Positions 19,653 through 28,156 are shown, numbered from the stretch's first letter. The stretch is 64,000 nucleotides of DNA from an uncultured Roseovarius sp. (GCF_947489715.1 NZ_CANLER010000002.1:329597-393596); one strand, 5' to 3'. Numbers and translations are program-made. The notes: a model not told the origin generated them from the letters alone.

Positions 19653-20158
19653 CTCAACTTGTGCTCAATACCGAGCGTTTGACGCTAAGGTTGCCGAAGC
19701 TCGAAGATTTCGAGCATTGGGCCACCTTCTTTGCGTCTGAACGTTCTGTATTTGAGCGCGGGATGCGCAATCGAAAAGACGCCTGGACAACATGGGCGGC
19801 GGATGTGGCGCTGTGGCAGCTCAAGGGCTACGGACCATTTGGCATCGACACCCGCGATACCGGAACATATGTGGGCGAGGTCGGAATCTACGAACCCGAA
19901 AGCTATCCGGAACCCGAGCTGGGGTGGTTTGTCACGCCCGACGCCGAGGGCAAGGGTTACGCCCAGGAAGCGGCGCGCGCAGTTATGTTCTGGGCCCGCG
20001 AAACACTCGGCTGGAACCGGTTGATCAACATCATCGACCCGCGCAATGACCGCTCGATCGCCCTGGGGCAGCGACTTGGCGGCGTTATTGATCCCGATGC
20101 CGATGGCGAAACACCGGGCGATATCGTGATCGTCCATGATCTGCGGGGCGGGTCATGA
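19649..20158 (+). CDS. GNAT N-acetyltransferase, tandem copy 1 of 6
   Basis: A 169-residue GNAT (RimJ/RimL-like) acetyltransferase starting NTERLTLRLPKLEDFEHWA. The acetyl-CoA loop is EGKGYAQEAA, and the usual C-terminal NDRSIALGQRLGG follows. The GTG start lies inside the end of ffh (GTGA overlap). The acceptor substrate is unknown; relatives acetylate protein N-termini or small amines. It is the first of six consecutive paralogues. Confidence 0.88.
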   Translation: MTQLVLNTERLTLRLPKLEDFEHWATFFASERSVFERGMRNRKDAWTTWAADVALWQLKGYGPFGIDTRDTGTYVGEVGIYEPESYPEPELGWFVTPDAEGKGYAQEAARAVMFWARETLGWNRLINIIDPRNDRSIALGQRLGGVIDPDADGETPGDIVIVHDLRGGS

Positions 20159-20682
20159 CACGTACACTCGATCTCCCTCAACTGGAAACCGAACGTCTGA
20201 TTCTGCGCGCGCCTGGCGTTGCGGATACCGCACCGATGCTGGGCTTTCTGGCCTCCGAGCGTGCCGAGTTCTACGGCGGACCGATGAATGCCTATGACGG
20301 CTGGCACAAGTTTTCCGCCTATGCCGGGCAATGGCTGCTGCGCGGTTATGGTATGTTCAGCGTTGCCCTGAAGACGACCGACCAGTGCATCGGCATGGCG
20401 GGCCCCTTTCACCCCGATCATTTCCACGAACCGGAAATGTCCTGGCTGCTGACAGACGCCGAGTTCGAGGGCAAGGGTTATGCCGCCGAAGCCTGCCTTG
20501 CGGTTTTGGATCACCTGTTCACGTCCCACGGCTGGAGCAGCGTCGTCAGCTATATCGACCGCGCCAATACCGCATCACGCAAGCTGGCCGAACGGCTGGG
20601 CGCCTGCCACGAGGCCCGGGCGGAGGACGTCGTTCCCAATTGCGACAGCTATCGCCATTTTCCAGCGGGGGGTGGCGCGTGA
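20155..20682 (+). CDS. GNAT N-acetyltransferase, tandem copy 2 of 6
   Basis: A 175-residue paralogue of its neighbours, starting at an ATG that overlaps the previous stop (ATGA). It keeps the family opening LETERLILRAPGVADTAPM, the acetyl-CoA loop EGKGYAAEAC and the C-terminal NTASRKLAERLGA. It shares with copies 3, 4 and 6 a pattern of aromatic and glycine residues in the middle (LRGYGMFS). The acceptor is unknown. Confidence 0.88.
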   Translation: MTRTLDLPQLETERLILRAPGVADTAPMLGFLASERAEFYGGPMNAYDGWHKFSAYAGQWLLRGYGMFSVALKTTDQCIGMAGPFHPDHFHEPEMSWLLTDAEFEGKGYAAEACLAVLDHLFTSHGWSSVVSYIDRANTASRKLAERLGACHEARAEDVVPNCDSYRHFPAGGGA

Positions 20683-21209
20683 CACTAACGCTCAACATCC
20701 CCCGGCTTGAAACCGACCGGCTGATCCTGCGCGGCCCCGAAGCGCGGGATTTCGAACCGATTGCCGCCTTCTATGCAGATGAAAACCGGTCCTGGGGCTT
20801 TGGCGGACCACTGGACCGCGCCGACGCCTGGCGCTGGATGGCCACGTCCATTGGTCATTGGGCGCTGCACGGCTACGGCTTTTTCACAATGGAACTCAAA
20901 GACAGCGCCGCCGCCTGCGGCCTGACCGGGCTCTGGAATCCCGAGGGCTGGCCCGAGCCGGAATTGGGCTGGGTTGTTTTTGAAGGGTTCGAAGGCAAGG
21001 GCCTAGCCCGCGAAGGGGCTGAGTGTGCCCGACGCTGGGCGTACCATGATCTGGGCATGACCACGCTCACTTCAAATATCAAGCCTGGCAATGATCGTTC
21101 CATCGCGCTCGCGACCCGCATGGGCGCGCAGTATGAAAAGACTTATGTCAATGTTCATCTGGGCGAGGATCTACTCTATCGCCATCCGTCCCCCGAGGCG
21201 CTGTCATGA
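20679..21209 (+). CDS. GNAT N-acetyltransferase, tandem copy 3 of 6
   Basis: A 176-residue paralogue. I place the start at a GTG (20679) that overlaps the preceding stop as GTGA. The frame is open far upstream, but that part is the shadow of copy 2. It begins TLTLNIPRLETDRLILRGPE and has the CoA loop EGKGLAREGA, the middle motif LHGYGFFTME, and the C-terminal NDRSIALATRMGA. The acceptor is unknown. Confidence 0.87.
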   Translation: MTLTLNIPRLETDRLILRGPEARDFEPIAAFYADENRSWGFGGPLDRADAWRWMATSIGHWALHGYGFFTMELKDSAAACGLTGLWNPEGWPEPELGWVVFEGFEGKGLAREGAECARRWAYHDLGMTTLTSNIKPGNDRSIALATRMGAQYEKTYVNVHLGEDLLYRHPSPEALS

Positions 21210-21727
21210 ACATCGCACCCCACGCGCCCACCATCGAAACCCGCGACCTGATCCTGCGCGGCTATCGCGAAGGTGATTTCGAAGCCATCGCAGCCTTTGG
21301 CGCGTCCGAACGTGCACGATTTGTCGGCGGGCCGCAGGACCGCTGGGACAGTTGGCGTGCCTTCATGGCCGGTATCGGCCATTGGACATTGCGCGGTTAT
21401 GGCATGTGGGTGGTTGAGCATCGCGAAGCCGGCCACGTCGCGGGCCGTGTTGGCATGATCTACAATGACGGCTGGCATGAACCCGAACTGGGCTGGCACA
21501 TTTATGACGGTTTCGAAGGTCAGGGTTTTGCCTATCAGGCCTGTATCGCGGCGCGCGCCTATTCGGCACGGCATTTCGGACTTGATGCGGTGATTTCCTA
21601 TATCGACCCGGAAAATACCCGCTCGGTCGCGCTGGCGCAACGGCTTGGCGCAACCTTCGAAAGCGAAAGCGAAGTCCTAGGCAAGCCCTGCCATATCTAT
21701 CGCCATCCGCACGAGGTGCGCCCATGA
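21206..21727 (+). CDS. GNAT N-acetyltransferase, tandem copy 4 of 6
   Basis: A 173-residue paralogue with an ATGA overlap to copy 3. It opens IETRDLILRGYREGDFEAIA, has the middle motif GHWTLRGYGMWVVE, the CoA loop EGQGFAYQAC and the C-terminal NTRSVALAQRLGA. It and copies 3 and 6 are the most alike by eye. The acceptor is unknown. Confidence 0.88.
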   Translation: MNIAPHAPTIETRDLILRGYREGDFEAIAAFGASERARFVGGPQDRWDSWRAFMAGIGHWTLRGYGMWVVEHREAGHVAGRVGMIYNDGWHEPELGWHIYDGFEGQGFAYQACIAARAYSARHFGLDAVISYIDPENTRSVALAQRLGATFESESEVLGKPCHIYRHPHEVRP

Positions 21728-22296
21728 CGCTGCCCTGCGAAATGCCAGCAACCGGTCCCGCCGCGGAAATGGTCGCGAGCCTGCAAGCCATCCTGCCAAG
21801 GCTGACGACTGATCGCCTTTGTTTGCGCGCGCCCACCGTGACCGATTTTGCGGCCTATGCCGACATCTACCTGTCACCGCGCTGGCTCCATGACGCGCCG
21901 CAAACCCGCCACGACGCTTGGCTCGATTTTTGCGAAATGGCCGCCGGCTGGCTCTGGCGCGGCGCCGGTATCCTGTCGGTCGAGCTCAGCGAGGATCGCA
22001 CGCTTCTGGGTTTCGTCGTCCTCAATATCGAATATGGCGATCCGGAAATGGAACTTGGCTGGATGCTGACGGCATCCGCCGAAGGACAGGGCTATGCCAC
22101 TGAGGCCGCGAAGGCGTTGCGCAATTGGGCGGCGGATGAGATCGGTGTGACCCAGCCGGTCAGCTATATCAGCCACGACAATAACCGCTCAGCCGCCACC
22201 GCCGAACAGCTTGGGGCGTCGCGCGATACCGCCGCCGAGGCGGATCTGGATCAACTGTGCCAGGTCTGGCGCCACCCGAAAGCGGGGGTGCACTGA
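21724..22296 (+). CDS. GNAT N-acetyltransferase, tandem copy 5 of 6
   Basis: A 190-residue paralogue with an ATGA overlap to copy 4 and an N-terminal extension of about 25 residues before LPRLTTDRLCLRAPTVTDF. The CoA loop is EGQGYATEAA and the C-terminal motif NNRSAATAEQLGA. It is the most divergent of the set: the GGP and LRGYGM elements of the middle region are replaced. The acceptor is unknown. Confidence 0.86.
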   Translation: MTLPCEMPATGPAAEMVASLQAILPRLTTDRLCLRAPTVTDFAAYADIYLSPRWLHDAPQTRHDAWLDFCEMAAGWLWRGAGILSVELSEDRTLLGFVVLNIEYGDPEMELGWMLTASAEGQGYATEAAKALRNWAADEIGVTQPVSYISHDNNRSAATAEQLGASRDTAAEADLDQLCQVWRHPKAGVH

Positions 22297-22297
22297 A

Positions 22298-22903
22298 ATG
22301 TCGAACGACACCATCCCCATGATCGAAACCAACCGTCTTGTCCTGCGCGGACCCGAGCCCGAGGATTACCCGAATTTCAAGGCGACCTTCACCTCGTACC
22401 GCGCGCGGTTCATGGGCGGGCCGCTCAACAAATACGAGGCATGGATGCTCTATGCCGCGGAGATCGGCCATTGGAACATTCGCGGATACGGCATGTGGAT
22501 GATCCACGACAAGGCCAGCAATGACACCCTCGGCATGGCCGGGGGCTGGTTTCCTGCAGGCTGGCCCGAACGCGAAATCGCCTGGATCATCTGGCCCGAG
22601 AAGGCCGGCAAGGGCTACGCGCTCGAGGCGACCCATGCGGCGCGGCGTCACTTCTACGACCAGCTGGGCTGGGACGGGGCGGTCAGCTATATCGACCCCA
22701 AGAACCTCGACAGCATCCGCCTGGCCGAACGCCTTGGCGCGGTCAAGGACAAGGATGCCGCCACCATCGACGACAATGATGCGGTCTATCGCCACCCATC
22801 GCCCGCGCAATTGCAATCCAGTCAGATCGCCGATGGCATCGCGCTGGAAATCAGCCACTACAGCGACCCGCTATTCAAACCGAAAGGAATGCCCGTTGAC
22901 TGA
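22298..22903 (+). CDS. GNAT N-acetyltransferase, tandem copy 6 of 6
   Basis: A 201-residue paralogue starting at ATG 22298 (MSNDTIPMIETNRLVLRG), one base after the stop of copy 5. It has the middle motif GHWNIRGYGMWMIH, the CoA loop AGKGYALEAT and the C-terminal NLDSIRLAERLGA. After the domain it carries an extra tail of about 35 residues (SPAQLQSSQIADGIALEISH onward) not seen in the others. Its last eight bases overlap the chorismate mutase start. Confidence 0.88.
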   Translation: MSNDTIPMIETNRLVLRGPEPEDYPNFKATFTSYRARFMGGPLNKYEAWMLYAAEIGHWNIRGYGMWMIHDKASNDTLGMAGGWFPAGWPEREIAWIIWPEKAGKGYALEATHAARRHFYDQLGWDGAVSYIDPKNLDSIRLAERLGAVKDKDAATIDDNDAVYRHPSPAQLQSSQIADGIALEISHYSDPLFKPKGMPVD

Positions 22904-23195
22904 TGATCATTCCCAGATCGCCGCCGAGCTTCTGAAAGAACACCGCCACAGCATCGACCGTCTTGATGCGGTGCTGGTCTATACGCTGGCGGAACGGTTC
23001 AAGCACACGCAGGCTGTGGGCCAACTCAAGGCCGAACACACCCTGCCCCCTTCTGATCCGTTGCGCGAAAGCCAGCAGATCGAACGGCTTCAACGCATGG
23101 CGATCGAAGCCGATCTCGACCCCGAATTTGCCACGAAGTTCCTAAACTTCATCATTGGCGAAGTCATCCAACACCACAAGAAACATCACGAATAA
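22896..23195 (+). CDS. chorismate mutase (AroQ class)
   Basis: A 99-residue AroQ-fold protein, all helical. The opening EHRHSIDRLDAVLVYTLAER supplies the first active-site helix, and the second has FKHTQAVGQLKAEH. Such enzymes convert chorismate to prephenate for phenylalanine and tyrosine synthesis. No ATG fits. TTG at 22896 gives MTDDHSQIAAELL and is preceded by AAAGGA eight bases upstream, so I choose it. The start overlaps copy 6 of the GNAT array, implying co-translation. Confidence 0.85.
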   Translation: MTDDHSQIAAELLKEHRHSIDRLDAVLVYTLAERFKHTQAVGQLKAEHTLPPSDPLRESQQIERLQRMAIEADLDPEFATKFLNFIIGEVIQHHKKHHE

Positions 23196-23207
23196 CAAAG
23201 ATGTAGG

Positions 23208-23225
23208 GCGGGGTTCACCCCGCCA
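23208..23225. repeat. palindromic GGCGGGGTTCACCCCGCC element
   Basis: A perfect 8-base stem with a TT/CA-centre loop in the 57-base gap between the chorismate mutase gene and rpsP. It has no following T-run, so it may be a partial terminator, a processing hairpin or a dispersed palindromic repeat. Confidence 0.45.
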
Positions 23226-23252
23226 CCCCAGCCATTCAAAGGAGAAAACACC

Positions 23253-23672
23253 ATGGCTATGAAAATTCGTCTCGCCCGCGGCGGCTCGAAAAAACGTCCC
23301 TTCTACCGCATCGTGGCCACCGACAGCCGCATGCCGCGCGATGGCCGTTTCATCGAAAAGCTCGGCACCTATAACCCGCTTCTGCCGAAAGACAGCGAAG
23401 ACCGGGTCAAAATGGATCTCGAGCGCGTTCAGTACTGGTTGGGCCAGGGCGCACAGCCCACCGACCGGATCAGCCGCATGCTGGAAGCCGCCGGCGTTCT
23501 GGAGAAAAAAGAGCGTTCGAACCCCAAGAAGGGTGAACCCGGTGCCAAGGCCAAGGAGCGCGTCGAAGAGAAAGCCGCCAAGGCCGCAGCTGCTGCCGAA
23601 GCCGCCGCCGCCCCTGCCGAGGAAGCCCCGGCCGAGGACGCGCCTGCTGAAGAAGCGACCGCGGAAGAGTAA
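23253..23672 (+). CDS. rpsP: 30S ribosomal protein S16
   Basis: A 139-residue protein. The first 80 residues are a standard S16 ([33 protein letters not shown]). The remaining 60 form an alanine/glutamate/lysine-rich disordered tail ([20 protein letters not shown]) common in alphaproteobacterial S16. AAAGGAG precedes the ATG. It is the anchor of the conserved rpsP-rimM-trmD-rplS order. Confidence 0.97.
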   Translation: MAMKIRLARGGSKKRPFYRIVATDSRMPRDGRFIEKLGTYNPLLPKDSEDRVKMDLERVQYWLGQGAQPTDRISRMLEAAGVLEKKERSNPKKGEPGAKAKERVEEKAAKAAAAAEAAAAPAEEAPAEDAPAEEATAEE

Positions 23673-23689
23673 GGCGGGTAGGCACTGGA

Positions 23690-24319
23690 ATGTCGCAGTT
23701 TTCCAAGGGCTTCCAGAACGACCTGCAAAATCTGATGCGGTGGCGGCGCGATGTGCGCCGCTTCCGCCCGGATGCTGTGGACGAGGCTCTGCTGACGCGG
23801 TGCCTCGACACTTTCCTATTGGCCCCCTCGGTGGGGCTTTCCGAACCCTGGCGCATCGTCCGGGTCGACAGCGACAGCGCCCGCCAGGCGGCGCTTGAAA
23901 ATTTCCAGACCGCCAACGCCGAAGCGCTGGCGGGCTATCATGGTGACAAGGCCAGGCTTTACAGCGGCCTGAAACTCTCGGGCATGCGCGAGGCGCCGGT
24001 GCAACTGGCGATCTACTGCGCCGAAGAGACCGACAAGGGCGCGGGCCTTGGGGCCGCCACCATGCCCGAAACGCGACGCTATTCGGTGGTGGGCGCGATC
24101 ACTCACTTTTGGCTGGCCGCCCGGGCGCTTGGTCTGGGCGTTGGTTGGGTCTCGATCCTTGATCCCGATCAGTTGTCGCGCGATCTCGAAACGCCTGCCG
24201 ACTGGCGGCTGGTGGCCTATCTCTGCGTCGGCTGGCCCGAAGAAGACAGCCAGACCCCCGAACTTGAAACCGCCGGCTGGGAAACCAGACGCAACCGGCT
24301 CCCGATCGAGGTACGCTGA
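23690..24319 (+). CDS. bluB: 5,6-dimethylbenzimidazole synthase BluB
   Basis: A 209-residue nitroreductase-fold enzyme that breaks up reduced FMN with oxygen to form dimethylbenzimidazole, the lower ligand of vitamin B12. BluB hallmarks are WRRDVRRFRPDAV, the APSVGLSEPWRIVRV loop, and GAGLGAATMPETRRYSVVGA near residue 120. Its position inside the ribosomal/tRNA-modification cluster is unusual for a cobalamin gene, and no other B12 genes are in the window. Confidence 0.92.
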   Translation: MSQFSKGFQNDLQNLMRWRRDVRRFRPDAVDEALLTRCLDTFLLAPSVGLSEPWRIVRVDSDSARQAALENFQTANAEALAGYHGDKARLYSGLKLSGMREAPVQLAIYCAEETDKGAGLGAATMPETRRYSVVGAITHFWLAARALGLGVGWVSILDPDQLSRDLETPADWRLVAYLCVGWPEEDSQTPELETAGWETRRNRLPIEVR

Positions 24320-24322
24320 CCC

Positions 24323-24466
24323 ATGTTTCGACCGATCCGTACCCTTATCATGATGGCGCTGGTGTTCATCTCGGGCGTTTTCTACGAACGCTACCAGCAT
24401 GGCGAACGCTGCATCGCCGCAGGTGGTGAGATGAAATCTGGCCTGTGCACGGGGGCAACAGGATGA
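24323..24466 (+). CDS. small membrane protein, 47 aa
   Basis: A short ORF between bluB and rimM. It begins [20 protein letters not shown], one transmembrane helix, and continues with a small soluble tail carrying two cysteines ([17 protein letters not shown]). Its stop overlaps the rimM ATG (ATGA), it starts three bases after the bluB stop, and codon use is normal, all of which support translation. I recall similar proteins upstream of rimM in Rhodobacteraceae; the function is unknown. Confidence 0.7.
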   Translation: MFRPIRTLIMMALVFISGVFYERYQHGERCIAAGGEMKSGLCTGATG

Positions 24467-24972
24467 ACAACGATGCCCGTATCTGCGTCGGCGCAATCGC
24501 CGGGGCCTTCGGTGTCCGGGGCGAGGTACGGCTGAAAAGCTTTACCGCCACGCCCGAGGATATCGAACGCTACAACCCGCTTTATTCCGAAGATGGCCAG
24601 CAAAGCTTTAGCGTCAGCCTGATCGGTCAGACCAAGAACGGCTTTACCGCACGGCTATCCGGCGTCCAGACCAAGGAACAGGCCGATGCCCTGCGCGGCG
24701 TGCGATTGTTCGTGGACCGCGACAGGCTGCCCGGCCTTCCGGATGATGAATATTACCATGCCGACCTGATCGGGCTTGAGGTTTACGACACCGGCGGCAC
24801 CCTTCTGGGTCGGGTCGAAAATGTGCTGAACCACGGTGCCTCTGACCTGTTGGAGATCAAACCCGCAACGCCCGGCGATACCATTCTTCTGCCCTTCACC
24901 GTCGCTGCGGTTCCGACTGTAGACCTGACTGCTGCCCGGATCGTCGCAGACCCGCCCGACGGATTGTTTTAG
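24463..24972 (+). CDS. rimM: ribosome maturation factor RimM
   Basis: A 169-residue 30S assembly factor that binds S19 and helps form the 30S head. The N-terminal RimM domain begins [20 protein letters not shown]; the C-terminal PRC-barrel begins [16 protein letters not shown] and includes [14 protein letters not shown]. The start at 24463 is chosen because of the ATGA overlap with the small membrane protein gene; the frame is open 18 bases further. Confidence 0.96.
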   Translation: MNNDARICVGAIAGAFGVRGEVRLKSFTATPEDIERYNPLYSEDGQQSFSVSLIGQTKNGFTARLSGVQTKEQADALRGVRLFVDRDRLPGLPDDEYYHADLIGLEVYDTGGTLLGRVENVLNHGASDLLEIKPATPGDTILLPFTVAAVPTVDLTAARIVADPPDGLF

Positions 24973-25056
24973 GCTGATGCCCGCACCGTGCCAACAGGCC
25001 CTGCGTCACCGACATGTTCTTGCCTCCGGCGCCCCCCGACGCTACAGCCAAAGCCC

Positions 25057-25854
25057 ATGACCGAAAAACCCAGATCATATGGCCGCAAGTCGATCAGTGC
25101 CACTGCACAGCCGCGCGAATTGATCACGCCAACGCCCACGCTCAAAGATGCCTGGGCGGCGCGGATCATCACGCTTTTCCCGCAGGCTTTTCCCGGCGTT
25201 CTGGGCGAAAGCCTAACCGGCAAGGCGCTGAATGACGGGCTTTGGACGCTGCACACTACCGATCTGCGCGGTTTTGGCGAGGGCAAACACCACAATGTCG
25301 ATGACACTCCGGCGGGCGGCGGCGCGGGTATGGTCCTGCGCGCCGACGTTGTGGGCCGTGCGATTGAACACACCCGGACCACCGCCCCCAAAGGGGCGCC
25401 GATTATCTATCTCAGCCCACGGGGCGCACCGTTTACGCAGGACATGGCTCGCGACTGGGCCGCCAGACCCGGCGTCACGCTGCTCTGTGGTCGGTTCGAA
25501 GGCGTCGACCAGCGGGTGCTGGATCACTATGACGTGCAAGAAGTCAGCCTGGGTGATTTTGTCCTGACTGGCGGTGAGATCGCCGCACAAGCGATGATCG
25601 ACGCCACTATCCGCCTGCTGCCTGGCGTGCTGGGCAACGCTGACAGTACCGACGAGGAAAGCCATTCCAACGGCCTTCTGGAACACCCGCAATACACCCG
25701 CCCCGCCGAATGGATGGGTCACAAAATACCCGAAATCCTCACCTCAGGCGATCATGGGAAAGTCGCCAAGTGGCGGCGCCAGATGTCGGAAGAGCTTACC
25801 AAGGCCCGGCGTCCGGATTTATGGGCGCGGTACTCATCCAAATCCCAAGAATGA
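25057..25854 (+). CDS. trmD: tRNA (guanine-37-N1)-methyltransferase
   Basis: A 265-residue SPOUT methyltransferase that makes m1G37 in tRNAs and so prevents frameshifting. The start at 25057 (MTEKPRSYGRKS) adds an N-terminal extension of about 30 residues before AWAARIITLFPQAFPGVLGE. The trefoil-knot S-adenosylmethionine site includes LLCGRFEGVDQRVLDH and SLGDFVLTGGEIAA. The frame is open upstream to 24988, but the residues there look non-coding. Confidence 0.96.
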   Translation: MTEKPRSYGRKSISATAQPRELITPTPTLKDAWAARIITLFPQAFPGVLGESLTGKALNDGLWTLHTTDLRGFGEGKHHNVDDTPAGGGAGMVLRADVVGRAIEHTRTTAPKGAPIIYLSPRGAPFTQDMARDWAARPGVTLLCGRFEGVDQRVLDHYDVQEVSLGDFVLTGGEIAAQAMIDATIRLLPGVLGNADSTDEESHSNGLLEHPQYTRPAEWMGHKIPEILTSGDHGKVAKWRRQMSEELTKARRPDLWARYSSKSQE

Positions 25855-26307
25855 ACATCGGTCGGAGTTCAATCTACACCAGTTTTCTGATGGTTTAGCC
25901 GCTGTCGCTAGTTCCAAATCCTAAGCTATGGCGGATTGGCAATATGGGTTCGCCTACAGTGGCGCAATAAACACTATTGGAATTCTGCGAAAAACTGACA
26001 TGCGAGGTGCGCAGATGATTGCAGACGCGCAAACTGATCCGTCTCTACCGATCGGGCTTGATCCGCGCGCCAAATCCACCTATACCCCGCTCGTTCGGAA
26101 TCGCTTTCGCGGCTTCGGGCCTGTTTGCTATGGCACACCCTCGCAGCCTTCTTCGGCATTGGTGGCGTACACGGCAATCAGATGAACAGATAATGACGAC
26201 CTGTACCTTGGGCGGGCACATCGCGTGGACCCGGAAGAAGACCCAAAGCTCTGAGGACGCGCCACACCTTTGCGGGCTAAAACCGCAAGCATATAGGAGT
26301 AGAAGCG
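25855..26307. other. 453-base gap between trmD and rplS, unexplained
   Basis: It holds short overlapping open frames on both strands (for example 25928-26185 plus and 25974-26177 minus) with no recognisable family and no ribosome-binding site. I see no clear terminator. The rplS promoter and leader must lie here, with a good ribosome-binding site (TAGGAG) just before rplS. The lower GC near 25870-26000 differs from the flanking genes. Confidence 0.4.
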
Positions 26308-26691
26308 ATGGATATTATCGCTCAGCTTGAGGCGGAACAGATCGCCTCGCTCGGGAAGGACATTCCCGATTTCAAACCCGGCGACACCGTTCGCGTGGGC
26401 TACAAGGTGACCGAAGGCACGCGTTCGCGCGTTCAGAACTTCGAGGGCGTTTGCATCGCCCGCAACAACGGCACAGGCATTGCCGGATCGTTCACCGTTC
26501 GCAAGATTTCCTTTGGCGAAGGCGTGGAACGTGTGTTCCCTCTCTATTCGACCAATATCGACAGCATCGAGGTTGTGCGCCGTGGCCGTGTCCGCCGCGC
26601 CAAGCTGTATTACCTGCGCTCGCGTCGCGGTAAATCGGCGCGTATTGCTGAGAACGCCAACTACAAGCCCCGCAAGGGCGCGCAAGCGTAA
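26308..26691 (+). CDS. rplS: 50S ribosomal protein L19
   Basis: A 127-residue L19 that sits at the 30S-50S interface. Typical stretches are [20 protein letters not shown], the N-terminal helix [13 protein letters not shown], and [20 protein letters not shown]. The length is normal. It is separated from rpmE by 12 bases. Confidence 0.97.
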   Translation: MDIIAQLEAEQIASLGKDIPDFKPGDTVRVGYKVTEGTRSRVQNFEGVCIARNNGTGIAGSFTVRKISFGEGVERVFPLYSTNIDSIEVVRRGRVRRAKLYYLRSRRGKSARIAENANYKPRKGAQA

Positions 26692-26703
26692 GGAACCGAC
26701 GAG

Positions 26704-26925
26704 ATGAAAAAAGACATCCATCCCGATTATCACATCATCGACGTCAAAATGACCGATGGTACCGTGTTCCAGACCCGCTCGACCTATGGCGCGGAAGGCG
26801 AACAGCTTAACCTTGATATCGACCCGACCGTTCACCCGGCCTGGACCGGTGGCGGGACTCGCCTGATGGACGCAGGCGGCCGTGTGTCGAAGTTCAAGAA
26901 CAAATACGCCGGTCTGGGCTTCTGA
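26704..26925 (+). CDS. rpmE: 50S ribosomal protein L31, zinc-free form
   Basis: A 73-residue L31 beginning [20 protein letters not shown]. Where zinc-binding L31 has a CxC pair after residue 14, this one has MTDG, and no other cysteine is present, so it is the C-minus type that does not bind zinc. The rest ([23 protein letters not shown]) is standard. It is followed by a terminator. Confidence 0.95.
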   Translation: MKKDIHPDYHIIDVKMTDGTVFQTRSTYGAEGEQLNLDIDPTVHPAWTGGGTRLMDAGGRVSKFKNKYAGLGF

Positions 26926-26949
26926 TCCCACGCTGCCAGATTACCATCG

Positions 26950-26980
26950 AAACGCCGCTCCTGACCGGGGCGGCGTTTTT
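26950..26980 (+). terminator. rho-independent terminator of rplS-rpmE
   Basis: A stem of AACGCCGC(T)CC against GGGGCGGCGTT (26951-26978) runs into a TTTTT run, 25 bases after rpmE. Confidence 0.85.
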
Positions 26981-27119
26981 CGTTGTCGGCTGATGATCAA
27001 GCCGGACAGGAGAAAAAAAGTCGCGCAGAAAACTCAACAGATTGCGCCTAAACCCTTTACGACATGGTCCAAGTAACACCGACCACACCACCCCGATGGT
27101 CAGCGGACACCTCGAATTG

Positions 27120-27163
27120 CACAAAAAATTTGGGTGCCAGGTTCTTAACCAAACCCGGCACCC
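27120..27163 (-). terminator. rho-independent terminator of the 27.2-kb minus-strand gene
   Basis: On the minus strand a GGGTGCC/GGCACCC stem (27132-27163) is followed by AAATTTTTTG. It is 40 bases downstream of the stop at 27203. Nothing else was recognised in 26981-27119. Confidence 0.75.
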
Positions 27164-27202
27164 GATAGCGCGTTTCTAAATAGATTTCAGGACGTCCCGC
27201 AC

Positions 27203-27727
27203 CTATTTCTCTGCTACTTTTTCCAGCGTTCTTTCGGCATAGGCATTCACCAGCGCGTTGTAGAAGTCGTCCTTTGATGGCGGGATAAATACCGTCCAGC
27301 CTTCCTCATTGGCTGTATCAGCCGTCTGTGCTGTCAGTCGCAAAGGGAAACTGCTTATCGGTGCGTCATCTGCTGTTTGCTTAACGTTTGCCCCATCAGC
27401 ATTCAGGCTTTCGTAAACCGCAATCGTGCCTTCGAGCTGATTGAACTCACCGGAATCTGGCAAAATGGTATCGCCATCGACTGCCACTTTATTGATTTCA
27501 ACCCGAATGCGCGGCGCCTCTGAAATCGGCTCAATCATGGCATGCTGCGAAAGCGCAGCCTCCAGGTCTTTGTCCAATTCGGGCCAGTATGTCAGCGCGT
27601 TACTGTCAGTGAATGCAGACAGGTCTACCACAACATCAACATCGGAAAGCTTTGACTCGCCCGCAAACGCAGGCAACGAAATCAAGACCGTTGTACAAAC
27701 CAGTGCAGTTTTTTTAAGCAGTTTCAT
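27203..27727 (-). CDS. exported hypothetical protein, 174 aa
   Basis: Starts at ATG 27727 (MKLLKKTALVCTTVLISLPAFAG), a classical Sec signal peptide with cleavage expected after AFA; AAAGGAG lies upstream. The mature protein is acidic, with strands around DVDVVVDLSAF and PRIRVEINKVAVDGDTIL, and resembles small periplasmic proteins of unknown role. The frame is open upstream to 27835, but that stretch carries the promoter. A one-mismatch EcfG promoter (27808-27832) suggests it belongs to the stress regulon. Confidence 0.75.
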   Translation of the reverse strand: MKLLKKTALVCTTVLISLPAFAGESKLSDVDVVVDLSAFTDSNALTYWPELDKDLEAALSQHAMIEPISEAPRIRVEINKVAVDGDTILPDSGEFNQLEGTIAVYESLNADGANVKQTADDAPISSFPLRLTAQTADTANEEGWTVFIPPSKDDFYNALVNAYAERTLEKVAEK

Positions 27728-27807
27728 AACGTGCTCCTTTCCATATTCTATTGCAGCAGTGTCATGGCCTTTCAGACCACGAAGGTTACTGCGACGTGTG
27801 AAAAGAC

Positions 27808-27832
27808 AACTGCGTGTCGGCCTTCCAGTTCC
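27808..27832 (-). promoter_or_regulatory. candidate EcfG promoter, one mismatch
   Basis: On the minus strand GGAAC-N16-AGTT, one base off the GGAAC-N16/17-CGTT consensus. It is 81 bases before the start of the exported protein gene. Confidence 0.4.
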
Positions 27833-28156
27833 CAAAATTTTTCCAATTTAATTCCGAAATTTGAATTTTGACCTTTTTGGGCACGGTTATCTGCACCGCA
27901 ATTTTTCTGATAATTCGAGGGTTCTGCCGACTTTTGAAGGAGGAGCGATTCAAACATCAAATTGGAAAAAACTGACCGAAATAGCGCCTATGTCGGGCCC
28001 TTCAGATCGGGCTGCTCAGCGATGGATGTCGGACAATTCTAGCAGGGCATTCGCCACGTTTCGGCAGCAATATCGCCCAAATTTTCGCCAGTATTCTTTG
28101 TATTTCAACTTTGGAAACCGCGGGCCACGATCTGCTGCATCTAAAGGAGCGTAAAA

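Noticed and set aside
20331..20678. N-terminal extension of GNAT copy 3
   Set aside because: It overlaps copy 2 in another frame and has no GNAT similarity; the GTG at 20679 fits the operon overlaps.
26993..27076. 27-codon basic ORF after rpmE
   Set aside because: No ribosome-binding site, after the terminator, and no family; likely chance.
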